A stretch of 64,000 nt of DNA from JAABVY01 sp964496505. GTDB taxonomy: Bacteria; Zixibacteria; MSB-5A5; JAABVY01. Positions 54,601 to 61,846 of the stretch are shown in pieces (the stretch's first letter is position 1; each line of letters begins with the position of its first letter). Under the pieces are notes generated by a model. That model did not search any database and was not told where the DNA came from. It worked only from the letters and a program-made list of their open reading frames with translations. The stretch spans positions 28,138 through 92,137 of the forward strand of contig CAZBZV010000005.1 of NCBI GenBank assembly GCA_964496505.1, read 5' to 3'. A program made the position numbers and the translations under genes.

Positions 54601-54832
54601 CGGGATTATAGCTCGGACCGCGGACGCCTGAGGTGGTAACATCATCGCCCTTGGTATAAAAAAGCCAGTACTGAGAACCATCGTATACGATCGAGGGATT
54701 ACGATCGTATTCGCTGTTGGTTGTCATCGCAGTATTCTGGCTTATATTAATGTCGGCTGCGTAAAGATTCCCTCCGAAGAGAATCACAAAAGCAGCCAGA
54801 AGAAAGAGCTTAACAAATTGCTTATTTAGCAT
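48650..54832 (-). CDS. Giant secreted multi-domain beta-helix protein with cohesin-like and FlgD-like sorting domains
   Basis: 2060 residues; the ATG at 54832 has GGGGGA upstream. Signal peptide (residues 1-25). Residues ~30-365 look like a BNR/propeller-type region (DRNPSIVYDGSQYWLFYTKGDD). Two long parallel beta-helix blocks (~365-1080 and ~1085-1420) carry headers typical of such folds (SIQAAVDAADPGDVINVEAGTY, STIYLAPGTY). An Ig/discoidin-like part follows, then a FnIII-like domain (PPPPPTNLTAAPGHNKVSLNW). Next comes a degenerate dockerin-like pair of loops (GDVAPVGSYDGYVYFQDLSVF, VEFEDLTIFAINF) and a cohesin-like domain (HSLYVDIFLENATMDAKSLIAELTYDPETM). The FlgD-like sorting domain ends it (NHPNPFNPETEIAYSLPEE, GVYFYRMETS). 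Surface exposure is likely; the ligand is unknown. Confidence 0.88.
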   Translation of the reverse strand: MLNKQFVKLFLLAAFVILFGGNLYAADINISQNTAMTTNSEYDRNPSIVYDGSQYWLFYTKGDDVTTSGVRGPSYNPDTDKYYVYYKTAATIDGLASASETLLNKPRPANFDQRVVSATYYNGKVYAFVSSGQSGTDRSMYYYDFNGTNWTGPTLLTSNNGGHINVTSDASYIYIVWESGDGSADFYSFDGSTLSAKVDISTDNMPRISLMGSTLYVVSIEDATGDIEVYSAAAGATPSFSAHSTAISGAGLYDPCIFNDGTDLYVVTAPYVGANDQQYLIQAYDAGAAGSWSTSKMVTNGGYGGTYWWEYWPIGYYDGSDLYLFFTTESASPSYSDGEIGMLKMDWNLDNDHFLHIQNAVDFASAGDQLYVDDGTYYEALNMNKANLGLTGTGTGLVSIDCGGLSGYNNAGIYISADGVDLEGFTFIGEPLSSAPRYGIKFADVTGGSLKDLIVKEFYRSGVDMLGTDGVTITDCESKDNGGNGMQACDANNITYTNITTSGNAWGGVGVFTYGQYTPIGTDNIVFTGTNSFGESGTDNGGLYLEEGNSSDPPNPYPITFSTNIADNANVTIQLADFTHMLGGDSDNANTYRRFYGSLADALSAAGGTPGHITTNRYIQDLSDESFYVASFLSIQAAVDAADPGDVINVEAGTYTEQVHITKNDLTIDGAGVDNTIVKSPTTLTEFFNNGSNDNYPVVFIDGATGVTLTEMTVDGDNQGDTNVRFCGIGFWNGGGTYTTGKVINVMNSSFSGAQHGVGIYSSNDTGGPYSITLNDVLVEDFQKNAIALLGSGLTVDLDDVTTTGEGATSVTAQNGIQIGPGVTGTADNCDISDVSYTGDTWTATGFLNDGNVTATGLNIDGCQTSVYWTNGTGTFTQGNITNPDGAGFYAFNSTSATKSGGEMLRPQPIDPQVASNDKTAMTVTVSYTDFDGAAVAGEPAILAYSAGDLVTLNVENCAMDNWDYGVFAYDYSGPLKITAYENSFTNCTYAVGTMPGLDLVDASGNYYGTTDATAIAGMMEEAAGIDYTPWLTAGTDLNPGFTGDFSTLYIDDDGAQSGTESRLIEALGLVTSSTIYLAPGTYPEGPQVVISADVTIEGDSKNTVTIVPTANTGSSGDPRGWFLVNSGVTLDMSEVTMDGAGYNIYQAVRAHGDLVLDDIIFQNMIYSTYLGFAVAIMDANPSITYCDFSNIGRVGVILFGSGLTNGLIDNCTFVGKGDGDWIDYAIEFGAGAQGSVTNCEIYNNTGVASSDGSTSAGILATTYYGPGTTANLEGNYIHDNTTGFAIGYDATDGTTATVTNNNRFIANEYGLTTTASSSTSLTAYGNVFNNDTNADDDAGGTWDNGVYGNCWSDHFGSGPYTVGGDAGAVDNYPSVDCIIDLAPDNIVYHCTGNFDFDVDIGDGMEGLDAANFTIQYPYYLDFVNATEGSGNFQLFYTEYENASGYDSIQFNFGVLTGSQDGPANLFNVELTGSSAACGIDEISMIYADMRGHDENDSIITLPSPLPDPIDLVVDCADPVLTVNTADGGYYNVAPVVNLEASDNCDLDAIYYQLDACDGAGWSPIVTGLSGATYGPSDWTLFAAAWSGLSEGSHCLYFKVMDDNGRGNSDSCSYSWCFTKDITPPPPPTNLTAAPGHNKVSLNWSNASSDYDHTVIMRNDYVDGGGHGYPEYDDAFTEAAYPADTTDGDLLYSGTAAMHTDAYNLTASTRDVYHYAAFTVDLAGNVSAPSTDAQDRSTSYWLGDVAPVGSYDGYVYFQDLSVFSNSYGTAEGDTYYNNECDFGPTFSNSTKGIPTTDNQVEFEDLTIFAINFDDVSPTAKSRPIFADNPPAVTTAITASSRMQGHSLYVDIFLENATMDAKSLIAELTYDPETMTYHSTEYNVQLINTDRPVFTKALESENKVSVSAAVLGHNQVFEGSGAIATIRFDNVRADGAELTLSRADIRNNQNEKLLGDFTAQTVMASAVVPESYELFQNHPNPFNPETEIAYSLPEETHVKIKVYNIAGQVVSTLVDKVMPAGKHKVNWNGTNQSGARVASGVYFYRMETSSFQKTQKMILVK

Positions 54833-54862
54833 TTTTCCCCCTAAAGGTTTGTAGCGCGGCAA

Positions 54863-55297
54863 ATAGTATTTAGCGTGCGCATGGTATTAGTACCTGTCAG
54901 ACCATTATTGATTTGGTTTGATAGCAGCGGTACTTTGCAAATTAACTCACAAAAGGAAAGAAGATATAAGCCCCAAAACAGTAATGCGGGCAAATAAAAC
55001 GAGAATCTTTTAAGACTGTTTCCCGGATTGCACCTCCTTGTTCTTTCACTATTTAAAATTTAAATACATAGTAATATATCCTCAGCTTTCCCCTCCCGGC
55101 TGGATTGCGTAAATAATTGCGAGTATAGCCTTTTAAGGTCCCAAAATCAGTTTCCACAGTAGGGGTGGGGGAAAATCAAGGTGCTTAATCTTCCCCCGGA
55201 TTTCTTACCTCTACTCCCCCGGGCAAAGTCACTTGACTATGCCACTCCAAGCCACGTCCTGTATAGTTAGAGTTTCCTCTGCTACCATAAAATGCTT
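54863..55297 (-). other. Long leader/gap upstream of the giant gene, with a strong hairpin
   Basis: No gene was seen on either strand. On the minus strand it would be the ~450-nt leader from the sigma-54 promoter. It contains a 13-bp hairpin (55197-55167: GGGGGAAGATTAA/TTGATTTTCCCCC, loop GCACC, two G-U pairs). This is nested inside a second arm pair AGTAGAGGT/ACCCCTACT (55215-55207 with 55166-55158, one mismatch). It is a candidate regulatory RNA structure. Confidence 0.5.
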
Positions 55298-55312
55298 ACA
55301 AATAGCATGCCA
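55298..55312 (-). promoter_or_regulatory. Sigma-54 promoter facing the giant beta-helix gene
   Basis: On the minus strand TGGCATG-CTAT-TTGT matches the -24/-12 consensus with exact spacing and is nearly the same as the efflux-operon promoter at 18773. Transcription would start near 55287 and read toward the gene at 54832. Confidence 0.7.
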
Positions 55313-55359
55313 TTTAAAAGCCTAATTGCCCCGTGCAAGTTGTTGAATCGTAAAGGCTT

Positions 55360-55377
55360 CTTTTGCAATCGCAAAAG
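55360..55377. promoter_or_regulatory. Inverted repeat, candidate NtrC-type upstream activator site
   Basis: CTTTTGCAATCGCAAAAG is a perfect repeat with 7-bp arms. Its centre is about 82 bp upstream of the predicted sigma-54 start at 55287. It lies between that promoter and the 3' end of an NtrC-type regulator gene. It has no T-run, so it is not a good terminator. Confidence 0.6.
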
Positions 55378-55435
55378 CTGGTATGTAATGAGGTATTATC
55401 TACCTCGAAATGTCGAAATAATTGAGGTCAGTTTA

Positions 55436-56791
55436 CTACAAATGATCCAGACCGAGACGTTTGATTAACTTATGAAGATTGGCCCTGTCCATTCCGAGTG
55501 CGGCGGCGGCTTTGGAGCGGTTCCCGTCTGTCTTGATCAACTCTTTCTTTATAAGATCAGCTTTAAAATCATCCACACTCTGATTAAAAGTCCTTTTCCC
55601 CTGATCTTTGTCAGAGTCGTTTTTTAAATATTCGTGAACATCATCGGCCATAATTATGTCTGAGTCGGTTAGGCTTAAAAGCGCTTCCACCAGATGTTTA
55701 AGCTCACGAACATTACCGGGCCATTCATAATCAAAGAGGGCATCGATTGCGCGCTCATCGAAAAACTTGGGAGGACATCTTTCTTCAATCGCAAACTGCT
55801 GAACGAATTTATTAACCAGGTGCGGGATATCTTCCTTTCTTTTTCTGAGAGGAGGCAGTTCAATTGTGATGGTTTTAAGGCGATAATACAGGTCCTGCCG
55901 GAATGATTGCTCCTCGACCATTCTTTCCAGATTGCGATGCGTAGCACATATAACTCGCACATCGCATTTTTTTACCGCCCCGTCTCCGAGACGTTTGAAT
56001 TGACCACTATCGAGCACTCTAAGGAGTTTGTTCTGGGTGTCGAGGGCCAGGTCCCCGATATCATCGAGAAATACCGTGCCGCCGTCAGCCCATTCGAAAA
56101 GTCCAACTCGGTCGTAGGTAGCCCCGGTAAAGGCGCCCTTGACATGTCCGAATAGATCGGACTCGACAAGGTCGGCCGCCTTATGATTGCAGTCCAGGAT
56201 TCCGAAATTATTATTCTGCCTGATGCTGTTATAATGGATTGCACGGGATACCAGTTCCTTGCCGGTCCCTGTTTCTCCCAGCACGACAGCGGTGGCCATA
56301 CATTTGGAAAGTCTGCGGATCAAATCGAAGATCCGTGCCATCTCTTTTGATTTACCGACAATCCCAAAATTGTCTTCCGCATACTGGGAAAGCAGGCGGT
56401 TGTCATGCTTTAAATTGTAGGATTCAATTGCGTTTCTGACAGCACGGGTAAGGCGCGAAATCGAATCTCCCTTCAATACAAAATCGAATGGTTTTTCTGA
56501 TTGATCGATTTCCTCTTCCAGATAATCTCCCGGATAACCTGTATGAAAGATCACTGGAACATCAGGAAGAAACTTTTTGATTTCACGATTGGCTTCAATA
56601 CCGTTCATTTCCGGCATCTTGATATCCATCAGGATGCAGGCAATATCCATATTTTCTTTGGCCATCTGTATGGCCTCAGGTCCTGAAGATGCCAGGATAG
56701 TTTCGTATTCATCCTTGAACAGCTCATCCAGCATCTGCAAGACAGACCTGTCGTCGTCCACCAGAAGAATTTTGTTACGGGGCGTATCCAT
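55436..56791 (-). CDS. NtrC-family sigma-54-dependent response regulator
   Basis: 451 residues. Receiver domain with VDDD and the acceptor Asp in CILMDIKMPEMNG. AAA+ domain with GETGTGKE (~170), GAFTGA (~220) and DDIGDLALDTQNKLLRVLD. Fis-type helix-turn-helix at the end (TDGNRSKAAAALGMDRANLHKLIKRLG). All residues needed to activate sigma-54 are present. It is encoded 47 bp after the six-PAS kinase and probably takes phosphate from it. The divergently usable site pair downstream (55298-55377) makes the giant secreted protein its likely target. Confidence 0.93.
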   Translation of the reverse strand: MDTPRNKILLVDDDRSVLQMLDELFKDEYETILASSGPEAIQMAKENMDIACILMDIKMPEMNGIEANREIKKFLPDVPVIFHTGYPGDYLEEEIDQSEKPFDFVLKGDSISRLTRAVRNAIESYNLKHDNRLLSQYAEDNFGIVGKSKEMARIFDLIRRLSKCMATAVVLGETGTGKELVSRAIHYNSIRQNNNFGILDCNHKAADLVESDLFGHVKGAFTGATYDRVGLFEWADGGTVFLDDIGDLALDTQNKLLRVLDSGQFKRLGDGAVKKCDVRVICATHRNLERMVEEQSFRQDLYYRLKTITIELPPLRKRKEDIPHLVNKFVQQFAIEERCPPKFFDERAIDALFDYEWPGNVRELKHLVEALLSLTDSDIIMADDVHEYLKNDSDKDQGKRTFNQSVDDFKADLIKKELIKTDGNRSKAAAALGMDRANLHKLIKRLGLDHL

Positions 56792-56838
56792 AAAATAACA
56801 GTCCGGTATATTTTATTGGTTTAATTTTTAGTATTCCG

Positions 56839-59800
56839 TCAAGCCGGTATCAGTTTTAGACTAAAAGTCGTACCGTTACCAGGATTGCTCAATACTGAAA
56901 TCTCTCCATCATACATTTCTATTATTTTCTTTGCCATTGCCAGGCCGATACCAGTACCATTGTCCGGTTTTGTTGAGTAAAACGCATCAAAAACACGTTG
57001 CAGGTTTTCCTTTGGGATGCCTGCGCCGTTGTCTTTAAAATCCAATATGATACTGTAGTCTATCTGCTTCCAGGTTAATAATATAGCGGGCTTAGGCGAT
57101 TTTGTCAAGGCATCAATGCTGTTTAAGAGTAGATTGTTTAAAACCTGATATAATTGACGCCTATTCGATTGCACCTCAATATTTTGGCTCCCCTTAAAGG
57201 TGCATTTTGCACCGAGTTTTTCCAATTCAAGTTGATTGGCGCTGATAACTTTATTAACCACGCTGTACAGATTCACTTTTTCCGGGAAAAATTCGCTTTC
57301 CATTTTAGTGTATTGCGAGATTTGATTGGTAACATCGATAGCTTTCTCAACAGACTGCTCGGTTATTCTAACATATTTAAGGCGGCGTTCTTCGGAAAGA
57401 CCGTTATCGTTTTTGCCCTTATCAAGAAGGCTCAAAGCTCCCTTGGCCGGGAAAAGGGAATTGCGGATTTCATGCGCAAATCCGCCGGCAATATCCTTTG
57501 TGGTTCTGATTTTGTCCTCCCTGGCCTGCTTCAGCGCGGTTATGTCCTGGGTGTGTACCATAACGAGATTAGGCGGAACATAAGTAAGTGTTACAATCAT
57601 CTGCTGTCTTTTATTAATGGTCTTATATTCATATTCAACTTCCCTGACAATCGCGGTCTTATCTTTCAGGCAGGTTTTGAGGTCTTCAATCAGGGATGGA
57701 TCATTTTTATGATGCACGCTGCTTTTTATTCCCTTCAGTACTTTTATTTTTCCGTTGGTCATCCTTAAAGCAGCATCATTATAGTCGATTAGAACGAAAT
57801 CATCCCCCTCCTTTTTCCAGGTGTAACTGGGAATGGGGAAATTCTTGAATTGTGCTTTAAGTTTTCTTTCGCTTTTCCTGTGTGCCTCTTCGATCTTCTT
57901 GCGCAAGGTGATATCCTGGCCGATAGCGATAGCGGTAACATCACCGCTGGAAGGATCAATGATCACACTGTTGGACCAGAGAATAGTCCGAATCTCTCCG
58001 GATTTTGTTAGAATCGGGCCTTCGTATTTATCACGAGGATGATTTTTCACCCAGTTCTCAAAATCCGACAGGCCGTCATGATGGAATTCATCGGGCAGGA
58101 ATAAATCCGGCCAGGATTTGCCCAGTACTTCTTCACGTTTATACCCGGTCACTTTTTCACATTCATCATTGAAAATCTGAATTCTGGCCTCCGTGTCAAG
58201 GCATATTATCAGGCTGTTGGCGGTGCGCAGGATTGAGCGGGAGAAGTCGCGCTCATTTCTAAGCGCGCGGTTGGAAACAACCTGCGAGGTGATCTCCCTG
58301 GCTACGATGGTGACACCTTCCAAACCTCCGTTTTCATAAAAAAGCGGGGAGATCATAGCCGAATACCAGCGTTTTCCGCTATTGTAGTTAAGGGAGTATT
58401 CCATCTGTTCGGCCTTGCCGGTATTTTTTATGGTATTGAGATGGGACATGAATTCTGAGGAAATTTCAGGGGGAAGAACCTCTGTGACATGTCTTCCCAG
58501 AAAAACATCCGGGTGTGCATAAAGCATATTCGATTTATCGTCCTGCTTTGAATAGATGAATTTTCCATCTCTGTCGACCACGAATATCAGATCTTCGGTC
58601 GATTCCATAATAGCTTTCAGCCGCTCCTCGCTGGTGTGTGCTTTTTCCTCGGCTGATTTACAGTCGGTAATATTCTGCGAAATCACCAGCGCGGCAATGC
58701 ATTCACCTTCGAAATTCCTGTAGGGCTGAACATTGGTTGAATACCACTGCCAGCTTTCGTTGATCATAATCCTGGATTCTTCGCTGAATTCCTTTCCGGT
58801 TTCTATCACTTCCCGCACACGTGCCATCTGCCAGTCGGCAATCTCCTTTGGAAAGAGCTCATGCATCCTGCATCCTATAATCTCTTCGCGTTCTCTGCCG
58901 TGTGCCTGCGAGCCGGTTTCATTAATGAAATGAAATATGCCTTCGGCATCTATGAGAGCGATTCCTGCGCCGACATTTTCGACCAGCAGGCGGTATTTTT
59001 CCTCGCTTTCACGCAGAGCATCCTCGGCCTTTTTCCTTTCTGTAATATCCAGAAGCGAGACATAGACTTTGGAGAAGCTTTGCTCGTATCCGGGAGCGAC
59101 ATTAACTCTTATTATAGTATGAAGCTCCTGGCCGTCAATGGTCTCTGTTGTCAATTCAGATTGCACTATTTTTTCACCATCGGCGAACCCGCTCAACGAT
59201 CGTGCCAGAGCCTTTCTGGAATCCGGGGTGGGCATTTTGTCGAAATGTTTCTTTAACTCAGTGATATTTTTTGCCCGATAAGTTTTCAAAGCCGCTTTAT
59301 TTACATTGACCAGATTGACCAGCGATTCGCACTTGGCGAGAACCTCGGGATTGTCGAGGAAATATTCCTCCAGATTATCAATACCCAGGTTTTTGAGCTC
59401 GTTTACATACTTCATAGCCTGGCTGTAATCTTCCTCGGCCAGCATAATGGGGGAGTCCTCGAAAAGCGTTCGATAGCGGGCGGCATTCTCCTTCAGGCTC
59501 TCCTGAGCCTTTTTGATTTCTGTTATGTCTTTGTATAAGATTATGTAGCCGATTAGCTTGTTATCCGCCTCCACCGGCGAACCCGAGACCCATACAGATA
59601 TCAGCGAACCATCCTTGCGTTTACGTTGAGTCTCGTAATGAATAGGGGATTTTATATTCCTGAAACGATCTATTAAACCTTTTTTATCGGGTTCGGTGAC
59701 TATAAAATCGATTATATTTCGCCCAACGATTTCGTCCTTACTGTAACCGAAAAGTTCTTCGAAACGTGGATTGACATCGATTACATCCCCCAGTTTATCA

Positions 59801-61365
59801 TCAACGAACATAGCCGCCTGCGGATTGGATTGAAAGAGCTTATCCAGGTTTCTCTCACTGATACGAAGGCGTTTAATAGTCTTAAGTCTGAGAAGATTTG
59901 TGATAAAGAGCGCCAGCAGAAGCACAAACAAGCCTATTGTTATATAATTCTGATATTCCCAGAAAATGATTTTGGAATAATCGGCGACCTCTTTTTTACT
60001 GATTTCAAAGACTCCGCCTTCTCTTCCATTATTTAATATGAAGGAGGATACATTTCCGGATACATCATATTCATGAGGATGGAAATTATTTGCAACTATG
60101 TCTGTTGATACAAGTTTTCTGAAATCATGGGAAAAGATTCCAACGCCATTGGCAGTCCTCAAAACAAAGGCCGAATCATTGTCATTTCCGAGATTTATAT
60201 ATCCCAGATGCTTGCGGATATCGGTTTCCCCCGATTCCGCCCATAAATTCAGGCGGGGATCATAGACTGAGATAACTCCGGTGTGTGAAACGGCATAGAG
60301 ATGCGGAACATCTGTCGATTTATACTTTCCCAGCCACATATCGCTGATTTTTTCATTTACATATACTGATTCCAGGATTCTGCCGCTTTGGTCTATACGG
60401 GAGAGCTTGTATATTTTTTCGGGCAGGCTGTCGAGGTCTCGTTCATCAAGAAAGGGAAGAGAATGCGATACATAGAAAATGGTGTCGGATTCCGCCCGGC
60501 GAAGTTCAACTCCTCCATGCTCCTCGGCAAGAATCTTCTTGAAGACAACTTCACCGCGGAAGTTGACCCGTGCCACATAGCAATACATATCCGAAAAATT
60601 CGGGTCGCTCACACCGTTTTTAACATTGTAAGTATTAAATATGACTGAGGGGTTATTCTTATCCATGCAACTGGAAAAGCCTTCCCTGATTACGGGACTC
60701 GCTATCGGAAGCGACCATTCGATCTCCAGCTTTTCCATATTGATGCAAAACAGCTCGCGGGGATAGAGATCACGTCCCGGCCCGACATATACAAACACCT
60801 CCTCCACACCATCATAATCGTAGTCCTCACATAACATTACCGAGACGCCCGCCTCCCATAAACCGTTTCCGGTGTGGTCTTTACCGTGTGTGAGGTACAG
60901 GAATTGAGGATTATCGGTTCCCGGAACAATCTTAACGGCAAAGGCAGAGTCGTTACGGTTTGCTCCCGCAACTACTGAATTTCTCTCTGCTCGGCTGTCA
61001 TAATACAATGCAAAGTCAGTAATTTCCGCTTTTATCGGATCCTGATCATAAACCGATCCCATATCGATGGTTACAAAATTGATATGTGGAAATTCATCCG
61101 ATGTCGGCTTCGGATTAGAGGCATGTACGACGGCCTTGCCGCCCCATAATGAGCTGTCGCCTTCCCATATCTTAAGCGGATCGCCGATTGATCTCTGGCT
61201 TTCAGACTGTTCCAGAGTATAAATCCTCTCAAGGCTGTACGGCAGCATCTTGCTCTTTCGGGAATAGTCCACCGAGAGCTTTTTCACCGCCAGGGCGTCG
61301 GAAACCTGCAACGTGAATATTATTGTTATAAGGGCAAGTAGATATTTAATAAACCGTGAGCGCAT
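56839..61365 (-). CDS. Giant sensor histidine kinase with periplasmic propeller-like domain and six PAS domains
   Basis: 1508 residues. Signal peptide (1-26). A periplasmic domain of ~460 residues has FG-GAP/VCBS-like strands (EDYDYDGVEEVFVYVGPG). A transmembrane helix lies at ~487-505. PAS-type domains start near residues 510, 625, 783, 912, 1038 and 1165 (for example LFGYSKDEIVGRNIIDF and VTGYKREEVLGKSWPDLF). HisKA has His near 1298 in GGFAHEIRNSLFPA, followed by HATPase (NNLLLNSIDAL, KDNGAGIP, GTGIGLAMAKK). Its sensor and kinase core resemble those of the lipoprotein kinase at 44026. It is the first gene of an operon with the NtrC-type regulator. Signals are unknown. Confidence 0.9.
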   Translation of the reverse strand: MRSRFIKYLLALITIIFTLQVSDALAVKKLSVDYSRKSKMLPYSLERIYTLEQSESQRSIGDPLKIWEGDSSLWGGKAVVHASNPKPTSDEFPHINFVTIDMGSVYDQDPIKAEITDFALYYDSRAERNSVVAGANRNDSAFAVKIVPGTDNPQFLYLTHGKDHTGNGLWEAGVSVMLCEDYDYDGVEEVFVYVGPGRDLYPRELFCINMEKLEIEWSLPIASPVIREGFSSCMDKNNPSVIFNTYNVKNGVSDPNFSDMYCYVARVNFRGEVVFKKILAEEHGGVELRRAESDTIFYVSHSLPFLDERDLDSLPEKIYKLSRIDQSGRILESVYVNEKISDMWLGKYKSTDVPHLYAVSHTGVISVYDPRLNLWAESGETDIRKHLGYINLGNDNDSAFVLRTANGVGIFSHDFRKLVSTDIVANNFHPHEYDVSGNVSSFILNNGREGGVFEISKKEVADYSKIIFWEYQNYITIGLFVLLLALFITNLLRLKTIKRLRISERNLDKLFQSNPQAAMFVDDKLGDVIDVNPRFEELFGYSKDEIVGRNIIDFIVTEPDKKGLIDRFRNIKSPIHYETQRKRKDGSLISVWVSGSPVEADNKLIGYIILYKDITEIKKAQESLKENAARYRTLFEDSPIMLAEEDYSQAMKYVNELKNLGIDNLEEYFLDNPEVLAKCESLVNLVNVNKAALKTYRAKNITELKKHFDKMPTPDSRKALARSLSGFADGEKIVQSELTTETIDGQELHTIIRVNVAPGYEQSFSKVYVSLLDITERKKAEDALRESEEKYRLLVENVGAGIALIDAEGIFHFINETGSQAHGREREEIIGCRMHELFPKEIADWQMARVREVIETGKEFSEESRIMINESWQWYSTNVQPYRNFEGECIAALVISQNITDCKSAEEKAHTSEERLKAIMESTEDLIFVVDRDGKFIYSKQDDKSNMLYAHPDVFLGRHVTEVLPPEISSEFMSHLNTIKNTGKAEQMEYSLNYNSGKRWYSAMISPLFYENGGLEGVTIVAREITSQVVSNRALRNERDFSRSILRTANSLIICLDTEARIQIFNDECEKVTGYKREEVLGKSWPDLFLPDEFHHDGLSDFENWVKNHPRDKYEGPILTKSGEIRTILWSNSVIIDPSSGDVTAIAIGQDITLRKKIEEAHRKSERKLKAQFKNFPIPSYTWKKEGDDFVLIDYNDAALRMTNGKIKVLKGIKSSVHHKNDPSLIEDLKTCLKDKTAIVREVEYEYKTINKRQQMIVTLTYVPPNLVMVHTQDITALKQAREDKIRTTKDIAGGFAHEIRNSLFPAKGALSLLDKGKNDNGLSEERRLKYVRITEQSVEKAIDVTNQISQYTKMESEFFPEKVNLYSVVNKVISANQLELEKLGAKCTFKGSQNIEVQSNRRQLYQVLNNLLLNSIDALTKSPKPAILLTWKQIDYSIILDFKDNGAGIPKENLQRVFDAFYSTKPDNGTGIGLAMAKKIIEMYDGEISVLSNPGNGTTFSLKLIPA

Positions 61366-61846
61366 GCCAGCCCCATCATAATCGTGAAAAAATACGCATA
61401 TACTTATTCCACTTCCGGCGTTGTGTGACAGGATTAATATAAATAAGATGCCTGATATGCCAAAGGTTTTTTGCCCTTTATGTCAATTTTTTTAATCCTC
61501 TTTTGAGGTAATAAATACCGCAAGAAATCAAGCTCATTGTGTGCATTTCACTCAGCGGCCTGGCAATGGTGAAATTGCTGGTTTCTGAACTTCATGATAT
61601 TCAAGGATTTATTTTTTGAAACATAAAAACGGATTTTGGCAGCAATTTTGGTAATAGTAAATGCAGGTATACTGCGCAAAGAGTAAGTAAGAAAATCTAA
61701 TCTTTTTTGGGGCATATGCCGCAATACGGCAGGATATGTTTGCTTGTGGATTCAATTTTATAAGGACATTTTCAGGGGCGATTGAAGGCCGTCGGCATTG
61801 TGTCTACTTCTATATCTTTTAATACTATATGCCCATGGGAGGGGAT
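61366..61846. other. Divergent regulatory gap between the giant kinase and the VWA gene
   Basis: No gene was seen. It contains inverted repeats GCAAT-N6-ATTGC (61563-61578) and TGCCG-N5-CGGCA (61717-61731), plus a possible sigma-54 promoter at 61637. Promoters for the minus-strand kinase should lie near its left end but are not obvious. Confidence 0.5.
61637..61651 (+). promoter_or_regulatory. Possible sigma-54 promoter of the VWA gene
   Basis: TGGCAGC-AATT-TTGG has the -24 TGGCA and the correct spacing, but GG instead of GC at -12. An inverted repeat CCTGGCAAT...ATTGCTGG is centred about 92 bp before the predicted start. Tentative. Confidence 0.35.
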
